Positions 35,888 to 45,865 of a stretch of DNA of 64,000 nt are shown here, in pieces. The DNA comes from JAGQYH01 sp041393015 (lineage in GTDB: Bacteria; Bacteroidota; Bacteroidia; Chitinophagales; JADIYW01): NCBI GenBank assembly GCA_041393015.1, contig JAWKKV010000002.1:372001-436000 (forward strand). Reading direction: 5' to 3'. A model generated the notes under the pieces. The model worked only from the letters and a program-made list of their open reading frames with translations, was not told the origin of the DNA and ran no database searches. Positions within the stretch are counted from its first letter, which is position 1. Each line of letters opens with the position of its first letter. The translations under genes and the position numbers were made by a program.

Positions 35888-36039
35888 AAGATTAAATCTA
35901 ACTATAATATGTAATAAATAGAAATTTTTAGATAATAAATTAAATAAATCTTTAATAACATGGATTGAGTATGATTCTTTTCGAGAAAGTAAAGTTTTTG
36001 ACTACATATTCTTAATTTTAAACAAAGGGGGCATTTAAT

Positions 36040-38895
36040 TTGAAAGGGAAGCATTTTAACATCAAAATAATTTTATTGGGTATTGGGCTATTGTTGGTTA
36101 CTTCAACCTTTAGTCAATCATCAATGAGTAAATCCTATGAGTTGTGGGATTCTATATCAATTGATATAGCTACTAAATGCTTAAAGGATGATAATATTAA
36201 ATGTCTTGAAAGTTTGCTGAAACTTGATAATGAAGAAAATTCCAAGATTTCTAGTTTTTATTTAGTGGGGCTTTATAGAAAATATGGGCAATACGAAAAA
36301 ATGGAAGTAACCATTCGACATCAAATAAATCAGTCCTTAATTAACGATGTTGAACAACTACAATATAGTGATTACAAGTGGTTGGAGTATGGATTAAGAC
36401 ATTTTGATAGTCAAGGCGATTATCAACTTGCTGAAGAATGCTTTACTAAAATTAGTCAAGTATTTAATTATTACGCAAGCACGGATTCCTTGTTTGATGT
36501 TTTTACTAATTATAGATTAGGTGGCGAATTAGCTTTGCTTCAATTTAGACAACCTATAAGAGCTCAAATATATTTTAGTTTGGCACTTGAACATTGGAAG
36601 AAAGCGATACAAGACTCTATATGGCTTCCTCCATTATTCTATGATTTAGCCGTTTTGAAAAATCAAAATCAAGAATATGAAATTGCTCATAATTACATCC
36701 AAGAAGCAATCGCACTAGCCAATAAATATCCTGGTAAGTATTCAACAAATTTTTATTTAGCTTGTCAAAGTTTGTTAGCTTCTATATTTCAAGAATGGCA
36801 TAGAATTGATGAGTCTATAGCAATTGGAGAAAAGCTAATAAGAGAAAGAGAAAAAAGCAATAGTTTTTCTAGCAATACTAGGCTGATGATAGATTATTTA
36901 AATCAAAGTGAATCTTATAAGGAAAAGCATTCCTATCATAAAGCTTTAAATTGTCTTGATAAAGCTGAAACAATTTTTCCATTTACTTATCAATCAGATA
37001 GTACACAAATAGCATTAATTAATTTATATAGAACACAGATTTTTATTGAAAAAGGATCAATTGATAGCGCTAAATCTACCCTTAAAAATGCATCTAATAT
37101 TCTACTAAAGAATTCAGAGAATATTGATGCAGAGGGACTTGTTCTTCTATTGACAATAGAAGCAAAGATTGCTGCCAAGGAAAATAAACATGCTCAGGCA
37201 CTAAAAATATTAATTGATGGGTTTTCTAAAGATTCTCTATCACAGTTAAATACACTCATTAAGTACAACATTGCCTATGCAGTAGATTATTATATACTAT
37301 TGGGTGATATAGCTGCTAAAACCAATGGACATCAACTTGATGCTTTAGCTTATTATAAACAAGCTGATTCTCTTTTAAATGTATTGAGGATTAATAATTC
37401 ATGGAGAGCTTCAAGTTTATATTTAGTAGGGCATTATAGGTCGTTAACTGAAAAAATATTATCAATAGCATTTGAGAATTATAAGAAAAAGCCTGAATCA
37501 AATACAATTCAATATGTTTTTAATCTCTTAGAAAGGAATAAAGCTTTAATGCTTAACGAAAGAGCTAAATCTTTCTCGATAAAATCAGAATTGTATGAAA
37601 CGAATAATCAATTGGAGTCTATTCATAAAATACAGTTAGAGATTGAAGGATTAGAAAGAAAAATTATAGAAGAGGATAATAGACATGACAAATTAAAATT
37701 GGATGAACTTCAACAAGAGTATTATGATCAATTGCGAGCTTTAGATAAAAGCTATGAAAGGAGTGAAGTAATTACGCTAAAGCAATGGCAAAATTTTATA
37801 AAAGCAAATAAAACAGATTGGCTGCAATACTTTGTGGGTAGTGAATATATCTATCAATTGTATTCAAATGGAAAAGAAATTTATTTTCAACAATTGGATT
37901 TGGATTCTGTTTTACAACAAACATTAGATAGCCATATTAGTTTTCATCAGCATTTGTCTATGAAAGGCATGCCTGAGTTTTTCGACAATTCTTATCAGCT
38001 CTATAATTTAATCATTCCAACAGCTATTCAAGAAAGTACAAACAGCAACTTAATCATTGTGCCGGATGGTATCATTTCCTTTTTACCATTTGAATCTTTA
38101 ATTACAGCATCTCCCGATCATCAAACGAATTATAAAAATGCACCGTATTGGTTACATGCTAAAAATATACGGTATGGCTTATCGGCCTCTCTTTGGAAGT
38201 CAACCAAAATAGCAGCAAAAGGCAATTTGTTATTTGCCGAGTATAAAGATGATGTCAACCCATTAGCGGGTGTTGCCATAGAAAGGAAAAAAATTAAAGG
38301 CTATTGGAAAGGTAGATTTAATGAAGTGGATAAAAAACAAGACTTCTTATCCATTATTGAAAGCTCAAATGTTATTCATGTCGCCGGACATGCTAAGTCG
38401 GACACTACAGATAATGGACAAAACCAAATGTTTTTTTGTAGTAATAAAAATTCAGAATGCATTTTGAAAGGATACGAATTGGCCGGCTATAATTTAACAG
38501 ATCAATTGGTAGTTTTAAATGCTTGTGAAACCAATTATGGTAAAGTTTGGGATGGAGAAGGCGTATTTAGTTTGGCTAGAGATTTTGCAGGCGGTGGAGC
38601 GCTGAGTTCCGTTTCCAACTTATGGTTAGTCAACGATCAATCTGCCCAAAGCTTAATCGTTAGTATGTACAAATATTGGACAAAAAGAAAGAACATTTCC
38701 TCTGCTTTAAGACAATCGAAGTTAGATTATCTCGAAGAAAACAACCTATTTAAAGATCATCCTTATTTTTGGGCGAACACCGTTGTGATTGGGGATGCTG
38801 AATTAGAAAGTAACTTCTTCAGAAGAAATAGTTTATGGATAATTTTATCAATTGTTTTATTATTGGGCTTACTATATTGGCAAAAAAGGGAGTAA
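36040..38895 (+). CDS. Periplasmic TPR-CHAT (caspase-like) protein with C-terminal anchor
   Basis: 951 residues from a TTG that directly begins a signal peptide (MKGKHFNIKIILLGIGLLLV, then TFSQ). About residues 60-480 are tetratricopeptide-like helical repeats, and about 510-590 is a charged coiled-coil region. The CHAT protease-like domain occupies about 640-920, with the catalytic-type HVAGH (H780/H784) and NACET (C829) followed by GGALSSVSNLWLVND. A final helix (about 927-946) and WQKRE tail suggest anchoring with the protease domain in the periplasm. CHAT proteins are caspase/separase relatives; the substrate here is unknown. It is monocistronic, with a terminator downstream. Confidence 0.85.
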   Translation: MKGKHFNIKIILLGIGLLLVTSTFSQSSMSKSYELWDSISIDIATKCLKDDNIKCLESLLKLDNEENSKISSFYLVGLYRKYGQYEKMEVTIRHQINQSLINDVEQLQYSDYKWLEYGLRHFDSQGDYQLAEECFTKISQVFNYYASTDSLFDVFTNYRLGGELALLQFRQPIRAQIYFSLALEHWKKAIQDSIWLPPLFYDLAVLKNQNQEYEIAHNYIQEAIALANKYPGKYSTNFYLACQSLLASIFQEWHRIDESIAIGEKLIREREKSNSFSSNTRLMIDYLNQSESYKEKHSYHKALNCLDKAETIFPFTYQSDSTQIALINLYRTQIFIEKGSIDSAKSTLKNASNILLKNSENIDAEGLVLLLTIEAKIAAKENKHAQALKILIDGFSKDSLSQLNTLIKYNIAYAVDYYILLGDIAAKTNGHQLDALAYYKQADSLLNVLRINNSWRASSLYLVGHYRSLTEKILSIAFENYKKKPESNTIQYVFNLLERNKALMLNERAKSFSIKSELYETNNQLESIHKIQLEIEGLERKIIEEDNRHDKLKLDELQQEYYDQLRALDKSYERSEVITLKQWQNFIKANKTDWLQYFVGSEYIYQLYSNGKEIYFQQLDLDSVLQQTLDSHISFHQHLSMKGMPEFFDNSYQLYNLIIPTAIQESTNSNLIIVPDGIISFLPFESLITASPDHQTNYKNAPYWLHAKNIRYGLSASLWKSTKIAAKGNLLFAEYKDDVNPLAGVAIERKKIKGYWKGRFNEVDKKQDFLSIIESSNVIHVAGHAKSDTTDNGQNQMFFCSNKNSECILKGYELAGYNLTDQLVVLNACETNYGKVWDGEGVFSLARDFAGGGALSSVSNLWLVNDQSAQSLIVSMYKYWTKRKNISSALRQSKLDYLEENNLFKDHPYFWANTVVIGDAELESNFFRRNSLWIILSIVLLLGLLYWQKRE

Positions 38896-38949
38896 GTCTT
38901 TAAAGGAAAGACTCATCCAAACAATCAAGTAAGCAATAGCGTATAATAA

Positions 38950-38977
38950 AAAATCCCTTGCGCAAACAAGGGATTTT
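38950..38977. terminator. Bidirectional terminator between the CHAT gene and hpf
   Basis: AAAATCCCTT and AAGGGATTTT form a perfect ten-base stem around GCGCAAAC, with A and T tracts on either side. It serves the convergent genes ending at 38895 and 38999. Confidence 0.9.
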
Positions 38978-38998
38978 ATTTTAAAGGTTCATCGAAGT

Positions 38999-39301
38999 CT
39001 AATAACTCTTCATCTTTTCTTTGCGTTTCTTTAGCTGTCTCTCCAGTTCCTGAACAGATTCTAATACTGAGCTTTCAAAATTATTATGACTTGATTCCGC
39101 AAACAATCTAGGTCCAGGCAAACTCAATCTTATATTGCAAATCTTTCCTGTATCAGGTGATTTAGTATTTTCTTCTTTTATAAACACATCTGCTCTAACA
39201 ATCATTTGATATTTATGAGCCAATTTGTCTAGCTTTTCTTTTACCAATGCTTCTAATGTGTCGCTTTGTTTAATGTCGTCGTATTCAAATACTATTTCCA
39301 T
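38999..39301 (-). CDS. hpf: Ribosome hibernation-promoting factor, short form (HPF/RaiA)
   Basis: A 100-residue cytosolic protein that binds the 30S subunit in stationary phase and blocks mRNA and tRNA access. The beta-alpha-beta-beta-beta-alpha pattern is visible: DTLEALVKEKLDKLAHKY as the first helix, then ADVFIKEE, CNIRLSLPGPRLFAESS, and the last helix FESSVLESVQELERQLKKRKEKM. It lacks the C-terminal dimerisation domain of long HPF. It appears monocistronic and shares a bidirectional terminator with the CHAT gene. Confidence 0.92.
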   Translation of the reverse strand: MEIVFEYDDIKQSDTLEALVKEKLDKLAHKYQMIVRADVFIKEENTKSPDTGKICNIRLSLPGPRLFAESSHNNFESSVLESVQELERQLKKRKEKMKSY

Positions 39302-39523
39302 TTTATATCCTTTAGTTAAAAAAATAAATATACTGACGTTACAAGTAAAAAAGCAGTTTTTAACAATTCTTATCAGATATATTTGTTTGAACCGTTTTTA
39401 GAAGTAATCTAGCTGGTATTTACTTTAAAAATTATGGATTAACTACCTTATAATAATCCATGGCATAGCTAGTCCAGTATTTTCTTTTGTAATTTTACAA
39501 TTCTATAAATCTGATTAATTCCT

Positions 39524-41320
39524 ATGAATAAAAATTGGCTACTGCTGTTTGTATCACTCACACTTCTATTTTCTTGCCGTCAAAAAACAACTCAACCGGA
39601 TATTGATTTTAATCCGTTAACTCCTCATCAAGATCAAATGATTGATAGTGTTGCCGTAGAGGTGATAAAAGGAGTTGATTGGACAGAATTGGATGAATTA
39701 AATCAAAAGGCATTAGTGTCCCTTCAATTAGACAATAATTCAGATTTAAAGATTGATTCAACTAAATTGTTTTCTGTCAATATTTTACCGCTGCTTTATA
39801 AGCTAAATGATGGGCAATTTATCTGGACAGATACGCAAAATATTAAAGATGCTTACAGAGCACTTGAGTTATCTTATTTAGATGGATTACTGCCGGAAGA
39901 TTTCCATAAGATAGCCTTAGAGAGGGTAAAGCAAAAGTTATTAGATGCGGAAGTGGAAGAGCAAAAACAAGCATTGTTTGCCAAGCATGATATATTATTG
40001 ACAGATGCTATTCTTATGTATGGTTTTCAACTATTGATCGGGAAAGTAGATCCTGCTTCAATAGATGATAATTGGAACTATCCCAATCGTACTATTTCAG
40101 AGTTAACCGCAAAATCTTTTTTTGAAATTATTAAAGAAAGAAAATTACTTGATGGCATAGATCAATTACGGCCAAAAAATATAGAGTACAAAGCCATGAT
40201 GAATGCTATACTTTTTTATTCAAATCAATTAGATATTGAATGGGTTGATATAGAAATAGAAGATAAAATTGAAGTGGGTGATACTAACCAATATTTACCG
40301 CTGGTTAGAGAACGATTGTCTCTTTGTTGTAAATGGAATGAAACTCCTGAAGACTCTGTCGTATACGATTCAACATTGCTGGCGGCTATTGTTAGCTTTC
40401 AAAATTCACACGGTTTAGAGCCAGATGGCGTAATCGGTAAGGCTACAGCAGAATTATTGAATTTAACTCCACAACAAAGGATTGATAAGTTAAAAGTGAA
40501 TTTAGAACGCTTAAGATGGTTACATGATGAGGTAGGAGATTATACCGTAGAAGTGAATATAGCTGCATTTAAGCTGTCTGTTTTAGAAGCAGGTCAATTA
40601 ATCTATCAATGTAATGTTGTAACCGGATTACCCTATCACAAAACACCCATTTTTACGGCTCCTATGAAATATATTGATTTCAATCCTACTTGGACGGTGC
40701 CTTATTCTATAGCAACCAATGAATTGTTACCAAAGTTAAAGAATCAAGGAAGTTCGTATTTATCAAGAAACAATATGGAGCTTTTAAATCGCTCAGGAAA
40801 AGCAATAGATGCAAGTTCAGTAGATTTTAATGCGCTGTCTACCGGCAACTTTCCATATATTATTAGGCAAAAATCAGGACCGAGTAATACGTTAGGAGTG
40901 GTAAAATTTATGTTTCCCAATCAATATTCCGTATATCTACATGACACTCAAAGTAAAACATTGTTTAGTAGAAGTTCAAGAGCCTTTAGCCATGGTTGTA
41001 TTAGGGTAGAGAATCCTTTAACCTTAGCGGAGATTTTGTTGGATGATAAAAAGGCATGGGATAGAGATAAAATGGAGAAAGTAATCGCAACACGTAAAAC
41101 AAAATCTGTTAATTTAAAAAGAGACGTAGTAGTAAAGATTTTGTATTACACGGCTGGTTTGTTTCCGGATGGCACCTTGTATTATTTACCGGATGTTTAT
41201 AAACGTGATCAAGCCATACTTGAGCAGTTAGAAAAGCCTTTTGAATATAATGTCAATACGCTTAAAAGAATTTATCCTGATAATAGTACAATCTCAAAAA
41301 TAGATTCGTTGATGAATTAA
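39524..41320 (+). CDS. L,D-transpeptidase, YcbB/LdtD-like lipoprotein
   Basis: 598 residues. A lipoprotein signal with LLFSC precedes a scaffold domain (about 65-250). A peptidoglycan-binding-like segment (about 255-325) has SFQNSHGLEPDGVIGKATAELLN. The YkuD catalytic domain (about 345-520) carries the signature SHGCIRV with H490 and C492. It would make 3-3 cross-links in the cell wall or attach proteins to it. Domain order and size match the large YcbB (LdtD) group. It is not in an operon with other wall genes. Confidence 0.93.
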   Translation: MNKNWLLLFVSLTLLFSCRQKTTQPDIDFNPLTPHQDQMIDSVAVEVIKGVDWTELDELNQKALVSLQLDNNSDLKIDSTKLFSVNILPLLYKLNDGQFIWTDTQNIKDAYRALELSYLDGLLPEDFHKIALERVKQKLLDAEVEEQKQALFAKHDILLTDAILMYGFQLLIGKVDPASIDDNWNYPNRTISELTAKSFFEIIKERKLLDGIDQLRPKNIEYKAMMNAILFYSNQLDIEWVDIEIEDKIEVGDTNQYLPLVRERLSLCCKWNETPEDSVVYDSTLLAAIVSFQNSHGLEPDGVIGKATAELLNLTPQQRIDKLKVNLERLRWLHDEVGDYTVEVNIAAFKLSVLEAGQLIYQCNVVTGLPYHKTPIFTAPMKYIDFNPTWTVPYSIATNELLPKLKNQGSSYLSRNNMELLNRSGKAIDASSVDFNALSTGNFPYIIRQKSGPSNTLGVVKFMFPNQYSVYLHDTQSKTLFSRSSRAFSHGCIRVENPLTLAEILLDDKKAWDRDKMEKVIATRKTKSVNLKRDVVVKILYYTAGLFPDGTLYYLPDVYKRDQAILEQLEKPFEYNVNTLKRIYPDNSTISKIDSLMN

Positions 41321-41402
41321 TAGAACTTAGATAATTAAATTGAATTGCTTTGAAGTCGCTTTTAAAACTTGAATATTACGCAATAATTGTATTTTAGATT
41401 TT

Positions 41403-42734
41403 ATGAAGAAAATACAGTTGGTTTTATTGTTCCTGTTTGTGCTGACTCAGGCATATGCTCAAAATAACGATTATCCTTGTCAAAACCCACCATACTTTGA
41501 AATATCCGATGAGTTGTATGCCAATAGTCCAAGTAAAAAAATGGATTTTACACATGCATTAATCTCAATTTTTTCCAAAACAGAAAGTGAAGATTCAGCG
41601 GGGTCCAATAGCGAGAAAGCGCAATTATCTGAATTGGCAACGCAGCAAAGAGTGAGTTTAAATGTAGTTTTTTTCAATGGTGTAAAGACAATAATTATTC
41701 AACCGAGAGAGATTAAGAATGACAAGATAATTGTATACTTCCATGGCGGTGCTTATAGAGATGAAATGCTTTTGTTTCAATGGGATATGGCAATTGATAT
41801 AGCAAGAAAAGCCGGCAGCCCTGTTTATGTAGTTGATTATCGATTAGTGCCTGATCATATATTCCCTGCACCGATAGAAGATGGTATGGCTGTATACAAT
41901 AAGTTGTTAGAATCATTTGAAGCCAATCAAATTGTTTTTATGGGTGATTCTGCAGGTGGTGGATTAGCTCTAGGATTAGCAGGAAAAATAAGAGATGAGA
42001 ACAAACCTTTGCCGGCACAGTTAATTCTTATCTCTCCTTGGCTCGATTTGGAAGGTGACAACCCAGAAATGCCAGATTACGACGATTTAGATTTAATGCT
42101 TTCTGTTGAAGGGGTTCAACAAGGCGGTATTGATTACGTGGGAGAAAATAATTTACATCAATTAGATAATCCTTATGGATCTCCACTATTATTGAATAAC
42201 CTGAATGACTTTCCACCTGTTTTGCTGTTTATTGGAACTTATGAAATTTTATATCCTGATGCCATTTTATTCAAAGAAAAAGCAGAGGCGCAAGGTATGA
42301 ATATTACAACTGTAGCAGTTGATGGTGGATTTCATGTTTGGTTAGCCGCACCGGCAGCACTCGTTCCTGAATCGTGGCAATCACGCAAGCAAATAGCGTC
42401 CTTCATTAATTGCGGACCACAAGGAGAAAGAGTAGGTTTTTCTGTAGAAGATGAAAAAGGAGTCACCGATCAATTGTTTCATTATACTATTTTACCGAAT
42501 CCAACTTCAGAATCAATTCAAATTAAATTCAATAAATACAACAGTAATTCAACCAATGCTCAGATTGAAATCTACAATATGTCTGGTGCAAAAGTGTATA
42601 CCAATTCAATAAGTATTTCTGTAACAAATATGAATTGTAGTTTGCCGTTGAATTTAAAGAATGGAAATTATATTGTGAGCGTAACTATTGATGGTGTTAA
42701 TCAAAGTGAAAAAATCTTAGTTGTAAATAATTAA
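41403..42734 (+). CDS. Secreted HSL-type esterase with C-terminal sorting domain
   Basis: 443 residues. The signal peptide ends AYAQN. An alpha/beta-hydrolase of the hormone-sensitive lipase type follows: HGGAY oxyanion motif at about 114 and GDSAGGG nucleophile elbow with S183. A candidate late aspartate is in the FIGTYEILYPDA region and the candidate histidine is in GGFHVW. The last about 80 residues (from ILPNPTSE) form a type IX secretion C-terminal domain, with the SGAKVYTN and LKNGNYIVSV segments, so the enzyme is likely exported by T9SS and attached to or released from the surface. The substrate is a short acyl ester, identity unknown. Confidence 0.9.
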   Translation: MKKIQLVLLFLFVLTQAYAQNNDYPCQNPPYFEISDELYANSPSKKMDFTHALISIFSKTESEDSAGSNSEKAQLSELATQQRVSLNVVFFNGVKTIIIQPREIKNDKIIVYFHGGAYRDEMLLFQWDMAIDIARKAGSPVYVVDYRLVPDHIFPAPIEDGMAVYNKLLESFEANQIVFMGDSAGGGLALGLAGKIRDENKPLPAQLILISPWLDLEGDNPEMPDYDDLDLMLSVEGVQQGGIDYVGENNLHQLDNPYGSPLLLNNLNDFPPVLLFIGTYEILYPDAILFKEKAEAQGMNITTVAVDGGFHVWLAAPAALVPESWQSRKQIASFINCGPQGERVGFSVEDEKGVTDQLFHYTILPNPTSESIQIKFNKYNSNSTNAQIEIYNMSGAKVYTNSISISVTNMNCSLPLNLKNGNYIVSVTIDGVNQSEKILVVNN

Positions 42735-42779
42735 ATTTACCGCTTTCACACGATGCATTTCTAAATAAGTATTGATTGT

Positions 42780-44015
42780 ATGTCTATTACTCCAGAAGAA
42801 TTTGAGTTATTAAAAAAGGAAAATGAAGCGCTTAAACTTCGTCTAGAAAAAATAGATGCCACCAAAGAAAAAAGAAGAAAATCTTCTATATGGTTTGCTA
42901 AAAAATTCAGTAGTGCTTTTGCCGGTAAATGGTTGAAAAATAGTTTTTTAAGATTATATACTGAATTACCGGAGAATCGCGTCCAAACGGAAACCTTAGC
43001 AGATCTTACTGCAAGTTTGCTCTGGCGTTTAACGAGAATAGGTGTAGTAACTTTATTTTTGGCTATTCTTCCTACTTTGATTTTGCTTTTTCAAACCAAT
43101 ATTTTACTTCGGCAAAACAAGATTTTAGCACAACAAAATGTTAGATTAGATCAACAAACTAATTTAGCAGAAGCTACTAGGCGAGGAACAGTTACTTTAG
43201 AAATGTCGAATATTATGGATCAAATTGATGACGAAATGAATTCGATAGGCACCATAAGAAATGCGACTAAAACACGGGTAATAACACACGTTCAATCTTT
43301 AAAACCCTACAAATTTTTAGAGAACGATGAATTAACAGAAAGAGCTTTAAGCCCGGAAAGAGCACAATTGTTTTTGTATTTATTGACATCTAAACTTTCT
43401 GATGATGACAAGTTGGATATTTTCAAAAATACCAAGTTTGCAGATGCTGATTTGCAAGGGGCTTATCTGAATTTTTTAGATGCGGCTGAAGCTCGCTTAC
43501 CTTATGCAAGATTAGATGAAGCCGAACTTTTAGGGTCAGATTGGGATGGTGTTGAGCTTCAAAATGCGAGTTTAAAGAATGCTCACGTAGAAGGTTCGAA
43601 TTTTATTTCAGGCGATATGAGCCACCTATTGGCCAATAACTCTGCCTGGTTTCAAGTTAATTTGAGCAATACTGATCTTCTAAATGCCAACTTTTCAAAG
43701 TCGCTTTTTAATAATGTATCGTTTAAAAACTGCAATTGGGAAGATGTTAATATGCAAGATGTAGTTTTATCTTCTATTTCATTTTCAGGCAAACAAGATA
43801 TTTCTAAAGCCAATTGGGATAAAGCGTTAGTTGATAATGATCAATGGCTTCAAGAGCTTCAAACAAAAAAAGTGGAAGGAGCGAATAAAATGATAGAGCA
43901 GTATAAAATTGGCAAATCCGTAGATCTGGATCAATATGTAACGACAAATCCTTGGCTTTTGAGATTTAAAAGTATGAACAAAGGAAAGTTATTCTATTTG
44001 TTAGAAAAGAAATAA
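42780..44015 (+). CDS. Membrane protein with pentapeptide repeats
   Basis: 411 residues. An N-terminal short coiled coil (ELLKKENEALKLRLEKID) is followed by one strong membrane helix (about 82-105, FLAILPTLILLFQTNILL), a Gln-rich coiled-coil stretch (about 107-125), and a region of A(D/N)LXX-like pentapeptide repeats (about 218-350; ADLQGAYLNF, ASLKNAHVEG, TDLLNANFSK). Pentapeptide repeats fold as a right-handed quadrilateral beta-helix used in protein contacts. The function is unknown. Its stop is 5 bases from the start of the di-haem peroxidase gene, so they are co-transcribed. Confidence 0.8.
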   Translation: MSITPEEFELLKKENEALKLRLEKIDATKEKRRKSSIWFAKKFSSAFAGKWLKNSFLRLYTELPENRVQTETLADLTASLLWRLTRIGVVTLFLAILPTLILLFQTNILLRQNKILAQQNVRLDQQTNLAEATRRGTVTLEMSNIMDQIDDEMNSIGTIRNATKTRVITHVQSLKPYKFLENDELTERALSPERAQLFLYLLTSKLSDDDKLDIFKNTKFADADLQGAYLNFLDAAEARLPYARLDEAELLGSDWDGVELQNASLKNAHVEGSNFISGDMSHLLANNSAWFQVNLSNTDLLNANFSKSLFNNVSFKNCNWEDVNMQDVVLSSISFSGKQDISKANWDKALVDNDQWLQELQTKKVEGANKMIEQYKIGKSVDLDQYVTTNPWLLRFKSMNKGKLFYLLEKK

Positions 44016-44020
44016 ATTGA

Positions 44021-45811
44021 ATGTCTATAGTTAACCAAAATGGTTTGAAATCTAGTCTAAAATATTCACTTATTGCATTTACACTCATACTGTTTGGCTG
44101 CCATACAACTGTTTTACAGCAGAATGAAAATATTGAACTAGATAGGCATTCACAATATCAGGAAGCTTACCAGCAATCGCTTGTATCCTTTAAAAATTCA
44201 ATTGTAAAGCTACAAGAAGCTGCCGAAAAGGGATTCATTACTACGGAATATGATGATGGCTTGCTTTCTTTTCATTCCATTGGTTTTTTAATGGAGTATT
44301 TCGACAATAGTCTATATGCCTTAATCAATGGTGCGCCTGTTTATCGGGAAGATGAAAGTACGCCGGGTGCGCAAATTGTTTCACCTCATGGCTTTCAAGT
44401 AATTGCAGAAATATTAGCGGATGAAGAAATTGATTTTAAAAGTCTCAATGATGAAATTCTGTTGATGCAACATCAATTGGACTATTACAATAAAACTATA
44501 AACTCTACTCAAATAGATGAGCAAAGCGTTATTAATGCAGCAGCAAATCTAATAATCCGTTTAGAAACGTTAACGATAACCGACTTTGAAAATAATGGTG
44601 AAGCTTTATCCAAAAGAGTATTTGAAGTGCAAATCAAATCTATTCATCAGTATTTAGATCATATTGTTTCAGATACTCTATTGTTAGAATTGCCTTCAAT
44701 TTTAGCTAATTATGATGACAAACTAAGCCTGATACATTATATCAATCAATATAAATTAATTATCACTCCTTTAACGAGTAATTTTTTAGGTGTTTCGCCG
44801 GTCAATCAAAAAGCAGCCAATATTTATGATGAGCATTTCTTAGAAGCTACTTATTTTGGGAATTCTGGGATTAATAAATCATTTCAACCTGAAAAGATTG
44901 CATTAGGGAAAAAGCTATTTAATGATCCGTTGTTAAGTCATAACCGTTCCTTTTCATGTGCTAGTTGTCATCAGCCAAATCTATTTTTTACGGATGGATT
45001 AAAACTTTCTAATTCAAATTTTACCAATACTAGCCTTAAAAGAAATACACCAACAGTAATACATGCTAGTTACCAAAGTAAATATATGTATGATGGAAGA
45101 TCTGCTAGTTTAGAAGATCAAATGTTGCATGTGTTTAACAATCCAAAAGAATTTAAATCAAGCACAACAGATATCGTAAAAAGGATTAAAGAAGATAGCA
45201 GCTATGTACGAATGTTTTCAATTTTGTATCATGATATGGTCTCGAATGCCATTAATTTGAATTCCGTTACAGATGCTTTAGCAACTTACATTAGAAGTCT
45301 TACCGCTCATCAATCACCATTTGATAAATATATGCGTGGCGAACCATCTAATTGGTCGCTATCTGCACAAAATGGGTTTAATTTGTTTATGGGAAAAGCC
45401 AAATGTGGCTCATGTCATTTTGCTCCTACATTTTCCGGTTTGGCACCGCCTTTTTATAAAGAATCTGAATTGGAGAATATAGGCGTGCCAATGATGGATG
45501 AAAAAGGTAATTGGTTAATGGATACCGATTATGGACGATATGATTTCTATCCCAATAAAGCATTTATGTATTTTTTTAAAACGCCCACTTTAAGAAATAT
45601 AGCCATGACGGCGCCGTACATGCATAATGGTGTTTTCAATACTTTAGAAGAAGTGATGGAGTTCTACAATAATGGAGGAGGAGTAGGGCATAACCTTAGT
45701 TATAAGAACCAAACCTTGCCAACTGACTCATTAGGATTAAATGAAAGTGAGATTACTGATATTATCCAATTTATGGAATCATTGACAGACGCTACTATAA
45801 TTAACTACTAA
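44021..45811 (+). CDS. Di-haem cytochrome c peroxidase (MauG/CcpA family) lipoprotein
   Basis: 596 residues. The lipobox is LFGC at about residue 27. An imelysin-like or unassigned helical domain of about 240 residues comes before the peroxidase part. Haem motifs are CASCH (C313-H317) and CGSCH (C462-H466), with TPTLRNIAMTAPYMHNG near the C-terminus, typical of bacterial di-haem peroxidases. It would reduce H2O2 with electrons from a c-type cytochrome in the periplasm or on the outer membrane. It follows the pentapeptide gene in an operon and depends on cytochrome c maturation, of which a haem lyase gene lies at the left end of the window. Confidence 0.9.
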   Translation: MSIVNQNGLKSSLKYSLIAFTLILFGCHTTVLQQNENIELDRHSQYQEAYQQSLVSFKNSIVKLQEAAEKGFITTEYDDGLLSFHSIGFLMEYFDNSLYALINGAPVYREDESTPGAQIVSPHGFQVIAEILADEEIDFKSLNDEILLMQHQLDYYNKTINSTQIDEQSVINAAANLIIRLETLTITDFENNGEALSKRVFEVQIKSIHQYLDHIVSDTLLLELPSILANYDDKLSLIHYINQYKLIITPLTSNFLGVSPVNQKAANIYDEHFLEATYFGNSGINKSFQPEKIALGKKLFNDPLLSHNRSFSCASCHQPNLFFTDGLKLSNSNFTNTSLKRNTPTVIHASYQSKYMYDGRSASLEDQMLHVFNNPKEFKSSTTDIVKRIKEDSSYVRMFSILYHDMVSNAINLNSVTDALATYIRSLTAHQSPFDKYMRGEPSNWSLSAQNGFNLFMGKAKCGSCHFAPTFSGLAPPFYKESELENIGVPMMDEKGNWLMDTDYGRYDFYPNKAFMYFFKTPTLRNIAMTAPYMHNGVFNTLEEVMEFYNNGGGVGHNLSYKNQTLPTDSLGLNESEITDIIQFMESLTDATIINY

Positions 45812-45851
45812 CACTTTGATGAAATTTAGAAACACAGTTCAACAATCTAAT

Positions 45852-45859
45852 TATATTTG
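45852..45859 (+). promoter_or_regulatory. Candidate -7 box, possibly giving a leaderless VTT-domain transcript
   Basis: TATATTTG matches TAnnTTTG. It ends only 6 bases before the ATG at 45866, so transcription would begin at or next to the start codon. A TTTA lies 22 bases upstream. Confidence 0.5.
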
Positions 45860-45865
45860 TCCTAG

